From positions 372,001 through 436,000 of the forward strand of contig BLAL01000156.1 of the NCBI GenBank assembly GCA_015698045.1: DNA of 64,000 nucleotides, in the 5' to 3' direction. Source of the DNA: Rhizophagus clarus (taxonomy: Eukaryota; Glomeromycota; Glomeromycetes; Glomerales; Glomeraceae). The notes beneath the pieces were generated by a model. That model was not told where the DNA came from and made no database searches. It worked only from the letters and a program-made list of their open reading frames with translations. The translations under genes were made by a program, and so were the position numbers. Below are positions 1 to 11,447 of this stretch, in pieces. The stretch's first letter is position 1. Each line of letters starts with the position of its first letter.

Positions 1-307
1 GCAATACTTTATTTTAACCACAAGTTTTTACTATGGTTCCCAATCATTTGTTAGTACTAAATGTTTCTAATATTACTATAATAGTAATCTTTACTTCTCA
101 AGTTTAAACTTTATTAAATATTTAAACTGATCCTAGTTAGTCTAATAATTCTTTTCTGTGTTGGGTATGAACAAAGTGAAGAAAGGCTACTTTCTAAATT
201 TTACGATATTGGAGAGATCTAATACTAATAAATTTGTGTAACGTAGATAGATTTTGAAATTTTCAATTTTTTTCAAATCTCTTTTTTGCTTTTTTTTTGT
301 TGGTGGA

Positions 308-1421
308 ATGGCTTCTTTCACTTCGTTTAATTTGGCTAAACAATTATTAACTTCTGTTCCAAAGGTACATTTGTAAGTTACTTTATAACTAAGTTCCACT
401 TTGTAATCATTATATAATCGTTCTAATACGTTCTTGTTTTTTTTTAAAAAAAAAAAAGTTGGCTAGGAGCTATGCCACTCCAGCCTCTACCAAAACTGTG
501 AAGGTAACAATAATTTAATAATAATATATCAATTGATTAATATAAAGGATTAATTTCCAACCAGAAATTTTTTGCATCAGGTTCCTTTAACTCTTTATGG
601 TATTGAAGGTCGCTATGCTACTGCATTATTTGGAGCTGCTTCTAAACAACAAACACTCGAAAAGGTTGAAACTGAACTTAATAAGATTAAAACAGTGATT
701 GATAAAGATTCTATAATTCGTAATTTTCTTGAAGACCCTTCTTTAAGTCGTCAAGTTAAGAAAACCGGTATACAAGGATTGTTAAAAGATGGAAAATATA
801 CCGAGACTACTAAGAATTTTTTCATAGTTTTAGCTGAAAATGGTAGACTTGGTATAACTACAAAAATTATCAATTCATTTCAATCACTAATGACTGCTAA
901 TCGTGGTGAAGTTCCCGTTACAATTGTCTCTGTCAAGGTTGGTTTCAAAAGAAGAATTTGTAATTGATGATTGATAATTTTGAAATTTTTGATTAATTTA
1001 TTTTCGTTATTGTTTTTATTTAGGAGCTTGATTCTAATATTTTGCGTCGACTTGAAAAATCTTTGGCTAAATTCCTAGATCCAGGTCAAAAACTTATTGT
1101 TACGAACAAAGTATGTTTAATTCACAATTAGGTTTAAATTATAATAAACGTTACGCTAAAAAAAAAAAATTTTGTTTAATAAAGGTTAACCCATCGATTC
1201 TTGGTGGTTTAGTGGTTGAAATTGGAAACGATAAAACTATTGATTTGTCTGTCTCTTCCAAGCTTGCGAAACTCAATAAATTGTTGACAGGTAATTTCAT
1301 TAAGTTTTTACCGCTATTTTTTTTTTTTTTTTTTTTTTCACTTATTTTAACTAATTTAATTTTTTGTTATTCTTTATTTATAATTCTTTATTTATAATTG
1401 CAATAAACAGACGCTGTCTAA
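308..1421 (+). CDS. ATP5: ATP synthase subunit OSCP (subunit 5/delta), mitochondrial
   Basis: This is the stator subunit of mitochondrial F1Fo-ATP synthase that ties the peripheral stalk to the top of F1. Six exons read through GT-AG introns: 308-364, 459-503, 581-937, 1024-1110, 1185-1290 and 1411-1421, giving 220 aa, the usual OSCP length. Exon 1 encodes a presequence-like start (MASFTSFNLAKQLLTS), rich in Ser/Thr/Lys with no acidic residue. Exon 2 adds the typical ARSYAT segment just before the mature protein. Exon 3 holds the family signature GIEGRYATALF and the helical N-domain. Exons 4-5 carry the C-terminal part, ending LTDAV. The last exon is only 11 nt. The ATG at 308 is chosen because it yields a targeting peptide and joins in phase. 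Identity is very secure; the first two exon boundaries are slightly less so. Confidence 0.93.
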
Positions 1422-2157
1422 TTCTCTTAATATTTGAGAAAATTGGCAAATTGTAATATTATATTTTATTTATACGAATTACAGTTTTTTTTTGTCTCAC
1501 GACAAAGTGAATTTTGTAATAAGCTCCAATGACTCATAATACAAAATATTATTGATGAAAAATGAAATCCATAATAATTCATAAAAACAATTTCTTTCAG
1601 TACAAAATCTATTATATGTTTAAGAGTTAAAAATGCACTTGCTTTTTCTAAAAAGAATTTGATCCACTTATCAAATTGCAAATCTGACAGTTTCTTTATA
1701 AAATTGAAAAAATCATTTGCATAATCACGTAAGGAAATGTATAACCTGTAAGTAAATCTGATACCAATTTAAGTTTAAGGAGACAAGTTTCATTTGTTCG
1801 CTCTTTCTTCAATATTACAAGTCATCTCCTAAAAATTGTTGGTCATATTTTTGTTCACGCAAACATAGATTCTTCTCAGATTTTAGTAATGAAATACGAA
1901 ACTTTGGAATCAAATTATAAAAATGTGATGATATTGTTCTTTTTATTCAAATCATCAAGGAACCAAATCTTGGAAACTTTTTTGAATTTAATAAAAAGGT
2001 TTAGTATCAATATACTTCAACCATTATATTACGTTTTATACATAAGAAGAAATACGATATATTAAATAAAAAAGGAACATAAAATATACTAAATTATATA
2101 TAATTAAAATTTACCAAGTTTCTTTCACTAATTAAGAAGGTAGTAATATATAATTAT
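1422..2157. other. Intergenic, no gene supported
   Basis: This is the tail-to-tail gap between the ATP5 and eIF6 genes. Short open stretches occur on the minus strand (for example 1466-1681), but they lack recognisable domains and splice logic. The minus strand around 1750-2050 reads in broken fragments that could be an old decayed gene, but I cannot name it. Confidence 0.5.
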
Positions 2158-3317
2158 TTAACTATAAGTGTCAACCAGTGAATCTCTCATTTCTTTGACT
2201 ATAGTTGCTGGTTGAGCATCATGTAACTTGAAAATACTTTCTACCACTGATAATTCTGTTGAAGTACTGTCTAGACCAGCGAATGCAGTCCAATCATTTA
2301 CTACAATACCTGCTCCAATCACTTCTGATCCTCGATTTATTGTTCCTGCCTGTAACAACGTTTATTATTAATGAAAGATTACATTGTTACATTGTTAATA
2401 ATTCTGTTACACGATACGTACCACAAGCGGAATTTGTAATAATGATGATAATTCATCCTGATCTTGAACCGACGTACGCGGGTGAACCTATAATATTAAA
2501 ACAACATTAATAAATTATATAAAGTAAAAAAATTTAAAAATTTAAATGTACTTACTAGTCCACCCTGATTACTTATTGCGCAATAGCTCCCTACAAGAAC
2601 ATTTCCAGCAATAGTCTGGGTAAAAACTTCTACTCCCAATACATCACGAATAATCTCTTGTGTTTCTCGATCAATGTCAGGATGTACTAACGCAACGTAA
2701 TCATTACATGCAATTACATTTCCTAATGCTGAAAGACGTTCTTCGATACGTTGAATTTGTACAGAATCTGGTAAAGAGTTACGTAAATGTTGAAGTTCTT
2801 GATCTGTTGTGGTATTTGGAACCAATAATCCTTTACGATTGCCTAAGTAATATAATTGGTTATTATTCAATACTTGATGTGCGATTAAGCTTTTTATAAT
2901 AAAATATTACCAGCTGTTAAACGACCAATGATTCGAGTACCAGCAATCGAAGCATGAATTACCGGAATTACATCTCCCAATTCACTTTCGAATACGCTGT
3001 TTAATGAATTATAATGAATTAGATTACAATTAATTCAATTGCTTCTACGTCAATCGCGTAGTATACTGAAAAATTTATTCATTGAATGAATAATAAACCT
3101 ATAAAAGTTCTCGGAACCTCCGATCGCGACCAAACAATAAGCATTAGTCAAACGAGAGAAAACTCCAAGTTCATTACTATTTTCAAATTGAGCACCTTTT
3201 TTCGTGATAAAATAAAATTCACAAAAAGTCAACGTTGAAATTCTAAACAAAATTATATAATTATAGGCAGAAGAAAAATGGATCTCGAATTAAACTTGTT
3301 TACTTACGAACAGCCAT
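2158..3317 (-). CDS. TIF6: Eukaryotic translation initiation factor 6 (eIF6/TIF6)
   Basis: eIF6 binds the 60S subunit on its intersubunit face, is needed for 60S biogenesis and keeps it apart from 40S until release. Six exons on the minus strand (3317-3308, 3195-3099, 2996-2911, 2842-2556, 2487-2422, 2349-2158) join in phase to 245 aa, exactly the canonical length. Visible blocks include [44 protein letters not shown], a SNQGGLVHPRTS segment split by an intron, and [20 protein letters not shown] near the C-terminus, so all five pseudo-repeats of the pentein fold appear present. The first exon is just 10 nt (MAV plus one base), a micro-exon that length-based gene finders would miss. The start lies 334 bp from the divergent uS3m gene, so the two probably share a promoter. 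Confidence 0.96.
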
Positions 3318-3651
3318 TTTGTATTGTATTAATAATGAGGAAGAAAGCTTTCTTAAGATATTTAACAACCGAGTCTTACAGTAGTGCGTTATCGGGTTCA
3401 AAGAAAAAGCTTGAATTTTTTTTTTTTTTTACGAGCATAAAGACGCTTATAAATACCGTAGTTAGTTTTTAGTCATTTACCGCAGTTTTAAACGCAGCAA
3501 CAAGCGCAGTCTTTTTCGCTTATAAAAATTATAAATGCCGTAGTTTTTTTTTTGCGCAGCAACAAGCGCAGTCCTAATCTTTTTTTTTTTTTCTGATAAT
3601 CGCAAAAAAAAGAACTTTCTTGATAAACGAATAACAGCGCTTTATCTTACT
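3318..3651. promoter_or_regulatory. Divergent promoter between eIF6 and uS3m, with 62-bp-spaced direct repeats
   Basis: This is the only upstream DNA available to both divergent genes. It contains two copies of GCAGCAACAAGCGCAGTC (3494-3511 and 3556-3573), each preceded by a TTATAAAT-like stretch and a CCGTAGTT or similar block, so a unit of about 62 bp appears duplicated. T-tracts flank the repeats. No experimentally known site is claimed. Confidence 0.5.
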
Positions 3652-4521
3652 ATGAACTCACGTAACTTAAGGTTAAAAACGAAATTAGAATGGCTAAATA
3701 CACAATATTTATTTAATCCAAAAAAATGTGCCTATACGAATTACGATGAAAATGTTAAAACAACATTACAACATTATTGGCAATTACCATTAAACGAATT
3801 TCAAATTAAACATTCACCAAACAAAGTAGTAATACAACAATATGTTTATAAGCCAACACTTAGTTTTCGTGGGATCACTTCCTCCTCAAAAGGTACTGTT
3901 ACAACTCAGGAAGATGGTATTGACCAATTATCACCATTTTCGTTAAAAAAATTATCAGAATTATATTCCACTTTATATAAAAAACCAGTAGAATTCAAGA
4001 TTATATTATTAAAATATCCTTTTTTAAGTAGTAAAATATTAGCACAATATTTAGCAATGCAAACGAAAAAACATAATATTAGACAAATACGTAGAAATTT
4101 ATTTAAAAAAGTTCCATTAGCATCATTAATAAATTATGAGAGAGGAAATTTAATTGGTGGTATTAAAAGTAGAAACGGATTGATTCCCACTTTACCTCCT
4201 GCAACATCATCTGATACTATTACTAGGCCCACAAGCAAACCTACTACAGATGGTATATCAACACAATATTTGAATTGGACAAAATTATTACGAAACGGGG
4301 ATTATTATTTGCCCACACATTTAGCAGGTATCAAATTAAAAATTAGTGGTAGAATGAGTTTAAGAAAAGGTGCCGCTAGAAGTGCTGTAGTTACAAAATC
4401 AATTGGTAGACTGAGAACTAATACAGTTGATAAAAATATGATTGATTATGCTAAAGTTGAAGGAAAAAATATGAATGGTGCTTATTGTATTAAGGTTTGG
4501 TTAAGTAGTGCTACATTATGA
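3652..4521 (+). CDS. Mitochondrial-type small-subunit ribosomal protein uS3 (nuclear rps3)
   Basis: Intronless frame of 289 aa. The last 65 residues align by eye with the C-terminal domain of bacterial and mitochondrial uS3: a GIKLKISGRM block, then an R-rich stretch with T-K-S-I-GRL, then the IDYAKVEG segment, then GAYCIKVWL just before the end. The N-terminal two thirds are Lys/Asn/Tyr-rich and poorly conserved, as in fungal mitochondrial uS3/Var1. All tryptophans are TGG and the frame ends with TGA, so it reads with the standard nuclear code. The start region (MNSRNLRLKTKLEWLNTQYL) is basic and could target mitochondria. Role: mRNA-entry side of the mitochondrial small ribosomal subunit. 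Lack of introns in an intron-rich block suits transfer from the organelle; that history is inference. Confidence 0.85.
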   Translation: MNSRNLRLKTKLEWLNTQYLFNPKKCAYTNYDENVKTTLQHYWQLPLNEFQIKHSPNKVVIQQYVYKPTLSFRGITSSSKGTVTTQEDGIDQLSPFSLKKLSELYSTLYKKPVEFKIILLKYPFLSSKILAQYLAMQTKKHNIRQIRRNLFKKVPLASLINYERGNLIGGIKSRNGLIPTLPPATSSDTITRPTSKPTTDGISTQYLNWTKLLRNGDYYLPTHLAGIKLKISGRMSLRKGAARSAVVTKSIGRLRTNTVDKNMIDYAKVEGKNMNGAYCIKVWLSSATL

Positions 4522-4573
4522 GGAGAATTAAGGTTATTACAATTAAATTAATAAATAATTGTTATTAAATTGT

Positions 4574-5797
4574 TTATGAGAAATGTCTGGACAAAAGTTC
4601 CTACAATATAAAAATAGTTAGTTGGTACACATACATATAAATATACACTTCTTTTAAAAGAATACTCACAAAAGTCATAAATATGATAGCACTACTAGGA
4701 GCGGCTCTAGCAACAGTAATACCACAACCTCTATAAAATCCACTAATACCATCACTTTTATATAATTCCCTGCCTACTCTCCAAAATCCTCTTTTTATCT
4801 CATTTTTACCCGTTATCTTATTTATTTCTTCTTCTGTTTGCATCTGACTTTTTATTGAATCTACCGGAAACATTAACAAATTATACGTCATTCCTGCGCA
4901 TGCTCCTGAACTCATTAATTCTATTGCTGACAGATCATCTTTAGTTATATTTTGTTTATCCTTGAATGATGATTTGCTAATTCGATTTGATATAAATAAA
5001 CGTGTAATAAATTCATATGTACTAAACCATGCGGCAGTTCCCACAGTTTCCCTTACAAGTGTACCTGAATGCCCACGATAAAATCCGCCAATACCATGAG
5101 TTTTAAGTGTATGTTTCATAACGTCTAATGGGCCACCATAACGTAGATTGTTAATCATACTATTATTTTCCATTTTATAAGTAAACGCTTCTTGTACTTG
5201 CAATTTACATTTAATTAATTCGATTGGGGTTAAAAAAAAGCTTGCGGTTGCACCCGACAATCCCCCTGCCAAACATACTACCCACATTGAAAGTGGTGCT
5301 TGGTGTTGTGAATCAATATTATAATTTGGTGTTGTATATTCTTTTATCGTCGTTTGTACATAATTATATACTAAAAATAAACTAGCATTTTCTAACATTG
5401 CCCCTATCATTGGTGGAGACATACCCTAATTATATTCCGAAAGAATCAAAATCAGGAAAAGGAAAAGATAAAATAAGAAGAAACATCATAAATTTATTTA
5501 CCCGGAAAAGACCAAAAAATCCTTCATGTTTTAATGTTTGACGAAAACAATCTAATGGCCCTTTAAATAGTTTATATTCTGATGGCTGCGATTGTAATCG
5601 CGTTTTAACTGTATCGAATGGGTACTCTATTAATTTACCTATCATACCAGCAATCTACATATAAAATAAAGTAAATTTATATGAAAAGGGATTATTAATA
5701 ATTATTTAAAACTTACTGAACCAAAAATTATATTTTTTATTCCTTGATCCGTTTTGGAGGAAAAAATTTTTATTGATTTGTTTTCTGCTAATTCCAT
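4574..5797 (-). CDS. Mitochondrial carrier, ornithine/basic amino acid type (ORT1/Arg11-like)
   Basis: SLC25-type inner-membrane carrier of 338 aa in four exons: 5797-5717, 5654-5502, 5425-4670 and 4600-4574; all junctions are in phase. It has the three-fold repeat of this family: P-x-[DE]-x-x-[KR] motifs in [12 protein letters not shown] (repeat 1), [13 protein letters not shown] (repeat 2) and [12 protein letters not shown] (repeat 3), each followed by a G-F/Y-R-G block ([21 protein letters not shown]). The closest family by eye is the mitochondrial ornithine/arginine exchanger of fungi, judged from [13 protein letters not shown] and [15 protein letters not shown]. The final exon is 27 nt. 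Substrate is inferred; carrier identity is certain. It lies tail-to-tail with the uS3m gene. Confidence 0.88.
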
Positions 5798-8700
5798 TTT
5801 AATTTACGAATTTTTGAAAAAAAAAAAGGAAAAAAAAATTTTTTACAAATTCTTTTTTGTTGTATTGTGTCCTTTTTAACATTTATTATTCAACTATTAA
5901 TGTCCCAAATATGTTTGAAGTATTTTATATTATGTAATATTTTTAGATTAAGACAAATTTAGATTGTTGTCATCATTGAGAATAAAAAAATAACCAGATG
6001 CCCATTGTGAATTAGGGAGAAAGCTGTCATTTTAAGTAAGTTAAGTTGATCATTTTGATCATTTGATCATGGGAAAATAATATTCCGATACTCCTTAAAC
6101 AAGTTAGACCAGTTGAATTTGATTATGGCGTAAGTTGTTCTACAAACTTTCATGTATGAATCTAGCGAATCCTATGCCCTGAGTTTTTTTTTAACGACAG
6201 ACAAATATGTTGAAGATATTATGAAATAAACATCGAGATTCGAATCATCCAAAACTAAAATAGTAATAAAATATGCTATAATATTTATATTACGCGAAAG
6301 CATGTCTTAGTCTAAACAGTGGTTTACTTTTACAAGAATTCACATGTCAAGGAGATTTAGAGAGAACTGGCTTCAGAAACGATAGAAGTTGTGTAGCACA
6401 GCCTGATTTTTAGATAGCGTATGCCGATTTCGTCATTATCTTAAAAAATCGTGGACATTGGTTGCGATAAAAATTTTTACTATTCCGAAATCAATTGCCT
6501 TTTTTTTTACATTCTGACATGTTCAGATGAAATAAATTATTATTATTTTTATAAATACTAAATGAAATATCACTAATTTGGTTATTATAAAATGGCATAT
6601 TTTTCATGCGGTTTTATGGATAGAGACATCTATTTCTGGGAAGAGATGTTATCATTTTTAAATAATGTGCTGACATATTATCAGCCATTATCAATCCGAT
6701 CAAAACAATCCGATGATAGTAGATATTTAAATTTCTTAAATCATACACTCATATAAACAAAATGCCTTCTTTCATTAATCCGTTGATCATAGATTGCACC
6801 ACTATTTGGAATGTTCTATAAGCATTTATCGAAAAATTTGGGTGTGTGATTTCGCGTCTACTTTGATGTCACAAAGACTCTGATGATGTTATATGAAAAC
6901 TTTTGCCTATTTCCCGAATAAATTCACAAGTTGTATGCTAATATTAACAAGTTTCATTTCGACACAATCATCAATTTAGAACCTGATAAATAAAATTTAA
7001 TATAACAATATCAAAATTCTCACAAAAAATATTCCTTGTTTCTTGTAATATCAAAGTTTTTTTTTATTACATATTATTTTGCTTTTGCGTTAAAAGAAAA
7101 TGTGTTACATCAATAATTCAAATATCACTTTGCCCGAATAAATTAATTCTGAAAACTAATAGTTAAAATTTCTTTGCCTAAACTCTCTATCTTAAATGTA
7201 TCATAATCCTTGAAATATTATAAATGTATGAAATTTCTTGTAATTTTTGTTTTTTTTTTGAATTACTGTGAATATTAATAATGGGAATACTCTTTGCATA
7301 TTAACAATCTATATATTCTTTTACATTAGAATCAAATCTTCTTTCTTACTCAGAACTCTATTGATTGGACTAGTAATTCTTTTATATAAAAGTTGATTCT
7401 TTTCTTACATTCAAAATATGAACTAATATTACATGAAAGAAAATGTACTTGTATACTAATTCTGTAAAACTGCTGCTATATTTATTCCAAGATTTCCTAT
7501 TAATAGTTTTAAGTCCAATTATTTTTTTTTTTTGCAATGTTCTTAATTTGTTCAAAGAAGTAATATATATGATATAATTATAAAGAAAAATTTTTGTTAT
7601 AAAAATTATATAATTTAATTGGTTATTAAATATAGTAAATGGATATGATGTAATATATATCACTCTTCTTATTATATATTATTATAATAAAGATAAAAAC
7701 TTTTAATTCAAATGATATATTTTAAAATTATTAATAAAATATTTTTATGTAATCATAAAAGAATATATAAGTTTAGTTAATTAAAAAATTTAATTTGTTT
7801 ATAAATAATTTTTTTTTTTATTTTATAGCTTTAATTTTTTATTTTTATTAAAACAAAAAAATCACTGAACTTTTTATAAAATTTAAAATTATAATTTTTA
7901 ATAGTTAATATAAATTTAAAATTATTTGATTATGTATCTTATATGATTTATTAATAAATTAATATAAATAAATAATAAAATTTACTATTATAATGTAAAA
8001 TATATCTATATTCTTATAAGCAAAAATAAATCATATATTAAAACTAGTTTGATATTATTTATAATTTTACAATAACTATTAAAAATTATATTTTCAAAAC
8101 CTATAAAAAAATTCAGTAATCACATAATTATAAATTACTGTAATAAAATAATTTTAAAAAGTTAAATTTTAAGTATTTTTAAATAGTATTATTAGTAGTA
8201 TTTAATATTAAAATTAATTCTAAATTATAATATAATTTTATTATAATATTTAATAAATTAATATATATTTTTTTAAAATAATAGTATTAATATATAAAGA
8301 TTTAAAAATAAATATAATAAATGGATTTATGTAATTTGGTAGATGATTAGACCGGTCGTAGACTGAGAGTATTCATATATAGTTAGAAGTGATTATATTA
8401 TGTAATCCTCTCTTTACTTAATAAATGATGGTACGGTTTCAACATAAAAAAAAAATGGATTTATGTAATATATATATATTAAACATAAAAATTAAATAAA
8501 AATTAAAATTTTTCATTTTTATAATAAATTTATTATAATTAAATAATATAGCATAATTATACAAATCCGTTAATATGAATTTATTTAAACAAAAAAACTT
8601 ATAATTGAAATATAAAATATTAAAATAAATTTAATATATATATAAAATATGTAAATATTAGGATAAAATTAAACTAAAATTAATTAGTAAAAAAATTAAT

Positions 8701-9878
8701 ATAACAAGAAATTATCATTCTTTAAATTGAATAAATCATAAAAAAATAAATAATTTGATTTTACAAGATAATATTTATTATCATCTTCTTGAAGTATTAA
8801 TAATTAAAAATAACTATATTAAAACAAAACCACTACAATCTAAATGAAAAAGATGCAAATTGTATGATTAATTTATACAAAAAATATAATAATCAAATTT
8901 ATTTAAAATTTTATTAAAAACTTTTTGTTATACTTATATTTTTCCTTTCAAATCTGTAGAGTCTGATAATAAAAAAACCAAATTTATTTACATATAATTA
9001 TAAGATTTTTAAATAAAAGTTATTAATTAATATATTTTACTACATAATTATTAATTTTGAAGATATAAAATTATTACTATTAAATATATTTTAGATTCTT
9101 AATAAAAATAATTTGATAAACTAAATTTTATTTTATATAATTATTGTGATAAAATATTTTAATGTTTTAATAATTTTAACAAAATTTTTTTCTATTTAAA
9201 AATAAATTTTATTTTACAATTTCAATTATAAGTAAACTGTGGCTCTTTTATAATATATTAGCTTTTTAATGAATAATTAACCAATCAATTATTTAAGATT
9301 TATAAGCAGAAAAAGTTTGTATATTAATGCTCTTAAAATAAATTTTATGATTATCATAGCTATGCAAACCTAATATTATTAACCAAGATAATCAATAGTA
9401 GCCGGTAAGCAAGTAGAACTGCAAGACCATAAATTTTTAGTGGATGATAAGTAAGAGGTCAAGTAAAAGTATATTAAGTTTAAAATCATATAAAAATTAA
9501 ATATATATATTTGTCACAGTAAGTATTTTACAAAATTAGATATCATGTTAGTACTAGGAAAAACATCGTAATAATTATTATGAAAAGCACTAAACGTAAG
9601 AAATAAATATTTAACAGTTCATTTACAATATTTATATATATAAAGTAGGGACAAATTATCTGATATGTATTTTGAATTGAATAGTAAATGTAAATTTTTT
9701 TTATCGATAAAATGCCGCGCAATTGATTCTTAATATGGTAAATCTATAATGTGGTTTAACTGTTAAAGTATGATGTATTGATGTTGGTACAGTGTTTGGT
9801 ACGCGTCCAGCTGTTCCAGTAATTTCTAACTTTCACACTAAAATTGCATTTACTTGATCAATACAATAATATAAGAAA
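5798..9878. other. 4-kb A+T-rich gene desert
   Basis: No frame here carries a recognisable domain, and open stretches are short and A+T-driven. The first 1.2 kb (5,800-7,000) is less extreme in composition and may hold decayed sequence. From about 7,600 to 9,300 the DNA is almost pure A/T. The only defined element is the SINE-like insertion at 8336-8452. Confidence 0.6.
8319..8469 (+). mobile_element. SINE-like retroposon copy 1 with target-site duplication
   Basis: A discrete unit of about 110 bp starts TTGGTAGATGATTAGACCGG at 8336 and ends ...GGTACGGTTTCAACAT near 8445, followed by a poly(A) run. It is flanked by a perfect direct repeat, ATGGATTTATGTAAT (8321-8335 and 8455-8469; two further A match but merge with the tail). 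An AATAAA lies about 20 bp before the tail. A second copy occurs at 40999-41132 with different flanks and the same first base. Poly(A) plus a 15-17 bp duplication is the signature of LINE-mediated insertion. No clear tRNA or 5S internal promoter boxes were recognised, so the parent RNA is unknown. Confidence 0.82.
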
Positions 9879-11011
9879 ATGGCAGGAAGACGCTCTAGTG
9901 GTTCTCTAGAAGGAAATACAAGTTTAGTGTTAAGTGAAAATATGGAATACGATAATTTATTTCGAGACAGTGAAACATTATCACAATATATCTCGAAAGG
10001 CATAAACTATGCGACAGACGCTGCGGTTGACCTTGAAGAAGTAGACGAAGAAGAAAAGGTTAATTAACTTTTTTGTCTAAATATTAATTCTTATTAATAA
10101 ATAATAAATGATTATAATAGGTCCAAAAAATGGACGAATCTTTGCGAAATTTGATCGATATTGAAAATAAACTTATCGCACAAAAAGATGTTTTAGAAAG
10201 AATTAAAATTAGAACGAATAATGGGCGCAAGTTTGTAAATATCATAAATATATTATCTCATTTTTTTGTTGAATTATTTATTTTGATTTTTTTTTTTTTT
10301 TTTTGATAGGATGATATTGTGGAAGTTTATGATCAAGAATGTGAAAAAGCCTTTAAAGATTATTCGCAAATTTCAGAAGAAGAAAAATACTTAAAGAATG
10401 AAAATTATGAGGATTTTCGACAAAAAATATGGGTGATTATGTTAATATATAAGTTGTAAATTAAATTGGCATTAGTAACTTAATTTCTTCATATTTAACA
10501 GGAAGTCAAACATCAAAATGAACCTATGCCATCTCTGAATCAAAATGATGACGATGATATTGTGGTCGGTCATCAAAAGGATTCTTTAACTTGTCCAATC
10601 ACAACATTACTATTAGAAAATCCAGTAACGAGGTTTTTATAAAAACAATTCCTTTCCCTATTGATGTTCAATAATCTTTCAACAGATTCTTATTCACAGT
10701 TTACCAATTGATTAGTGATTTGTGTAAACATTCATTCTCTAAAGAAGCTATTTTGTCATTAATGAGGCAAAGCGGCGATGCTGTATGTGTCTGCCCAATC
10801 CCAGGATGCGAAAAACAAATTATGGAACATAATCTCAAGGAGAATAAACGCTTGGAGCGAAAGGTCGCTGAAGAAATTAAGAAAAAAAGAAAGAGTAATA
10901 AAATAGACGACATTGAGGTAAAAAAGAAAATAAGAAATATAATATTAATAATAATCCACTAATAGTATTTTTTTTTTTTTTTTTTTATAGTATACTAGTA
11001 TTGATGATTAA
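9879..11011 (+). CDS. NSE2: E3 SUMO-protein ligase NSE2/MMS21 (SMC5/6 complex)
   Basis: NSE2 is the SUMO ligase subunit of the SMC5/6 genome-maintenance complex. Six exons (9879-10058, 10121-10234, 10310-10432, 10502-10632, 10716-10917, 10991-11011) give 256 aa. The N-terminal half is acidic and helical (EEVDEEEK, then DESLRNLIDIENKL), suited to binding the SMC5 coiled coil. The C-terminal half carries an SP-RING: LTCPITTLLLENPVTS, then LCKHSFSKEAI, then CPIPGCEK, so the zinc-binding C/C/H/C set is present. Intron 4 has several possible acceptors; the one at 10715 is preferred because it gives ENPVTSDLCKHSF, the compact family spacing, whereas the upstream choice (10685) would insert 12 residues into the RING. 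A lysine-rich tail follows. Confidence 0.9.
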
Positions 11012-11174
11012 ATTCGGTATAAATTGGGATCAAATATAACATAATGTAAGGTGATAGATTTTTATAAATAATTCAGGTTTGACTGTAAATATTAAACTTT
11101 AAGTAATTATTCTAAAAAATCATGAATCATTATTTTACTTAATTTTTGTTCTCGCCGTTATTATCTTTGCTTAT

Positions 11175-11447
11175 TTATGAACTTGCTTTATCTGAAGCTG
11201 GTTCTTTGTTTGAAACGGCGTTTAAATTATTTTCAGGTTGAATGTTGGTTAGGACAAAAGTTCCATTCGTCTCACTATACAATTTAAATGAGAAAATAGA
11301 AAGGATTTAAGAGAAACAATATAGAAATTATATATTTAATTACGTTTTCAACTGTTCGAATGCAGGAACGAAAGTGTAAATGCTAGTTCCGATTCCAATT
11401 ATAGCACCTGCTATTATTGACTTGTGTCTGATAAAAAAATTATTCAT
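11175..11447 (-). CDS. Small single-pass membrane protein, unrecognised
   Basis: A two-exon frame (11447-11344 and 11274-11175) encodes 67 aa, too short for usual length cut-offs. Residues 1-9 are short and basic (MNNFFIRHK), followed by one hydrophobic helix (SIIAGAIIGIGTSIYTFVPAF), then a polar Asn/Glu/Ser-rich tail ending DKASS. The intron is GT-AG, about 69 bp, and the join falls in codon phase, which supports a real gene. The layout suits a small mitochondrial inner-membrane or ER protein, but I do not recognise the family. It sits tail-to-tail with NSE2, 163 bp away. Confidence 0.55.

Noticed and set aside
187-399. Minus-strand open frame over the first ATP5 exon
   Set aside because: It overlaps, on the opposite strand, the exon that supplies a good mitochondrial presequence and joins in phase to OSCP; it has no domain.
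3652-4521. uS3 frame as a mitochondrial contig or assembly chimera
   Set aside because: Flanking genes are nuclear and spliced, TGG is used for every Trp and the frame ends in TGA, so a nuclear reading is preferred; contamination was not excluded by data.
8336-8445. SINE-like unit as a C/D snoRNA gene
   Set aside because: GATGATT and CTGA words occur, but proper C/D box spacing and a terminal stem are missing, and poly(A) plus target duplications point to retroposition.
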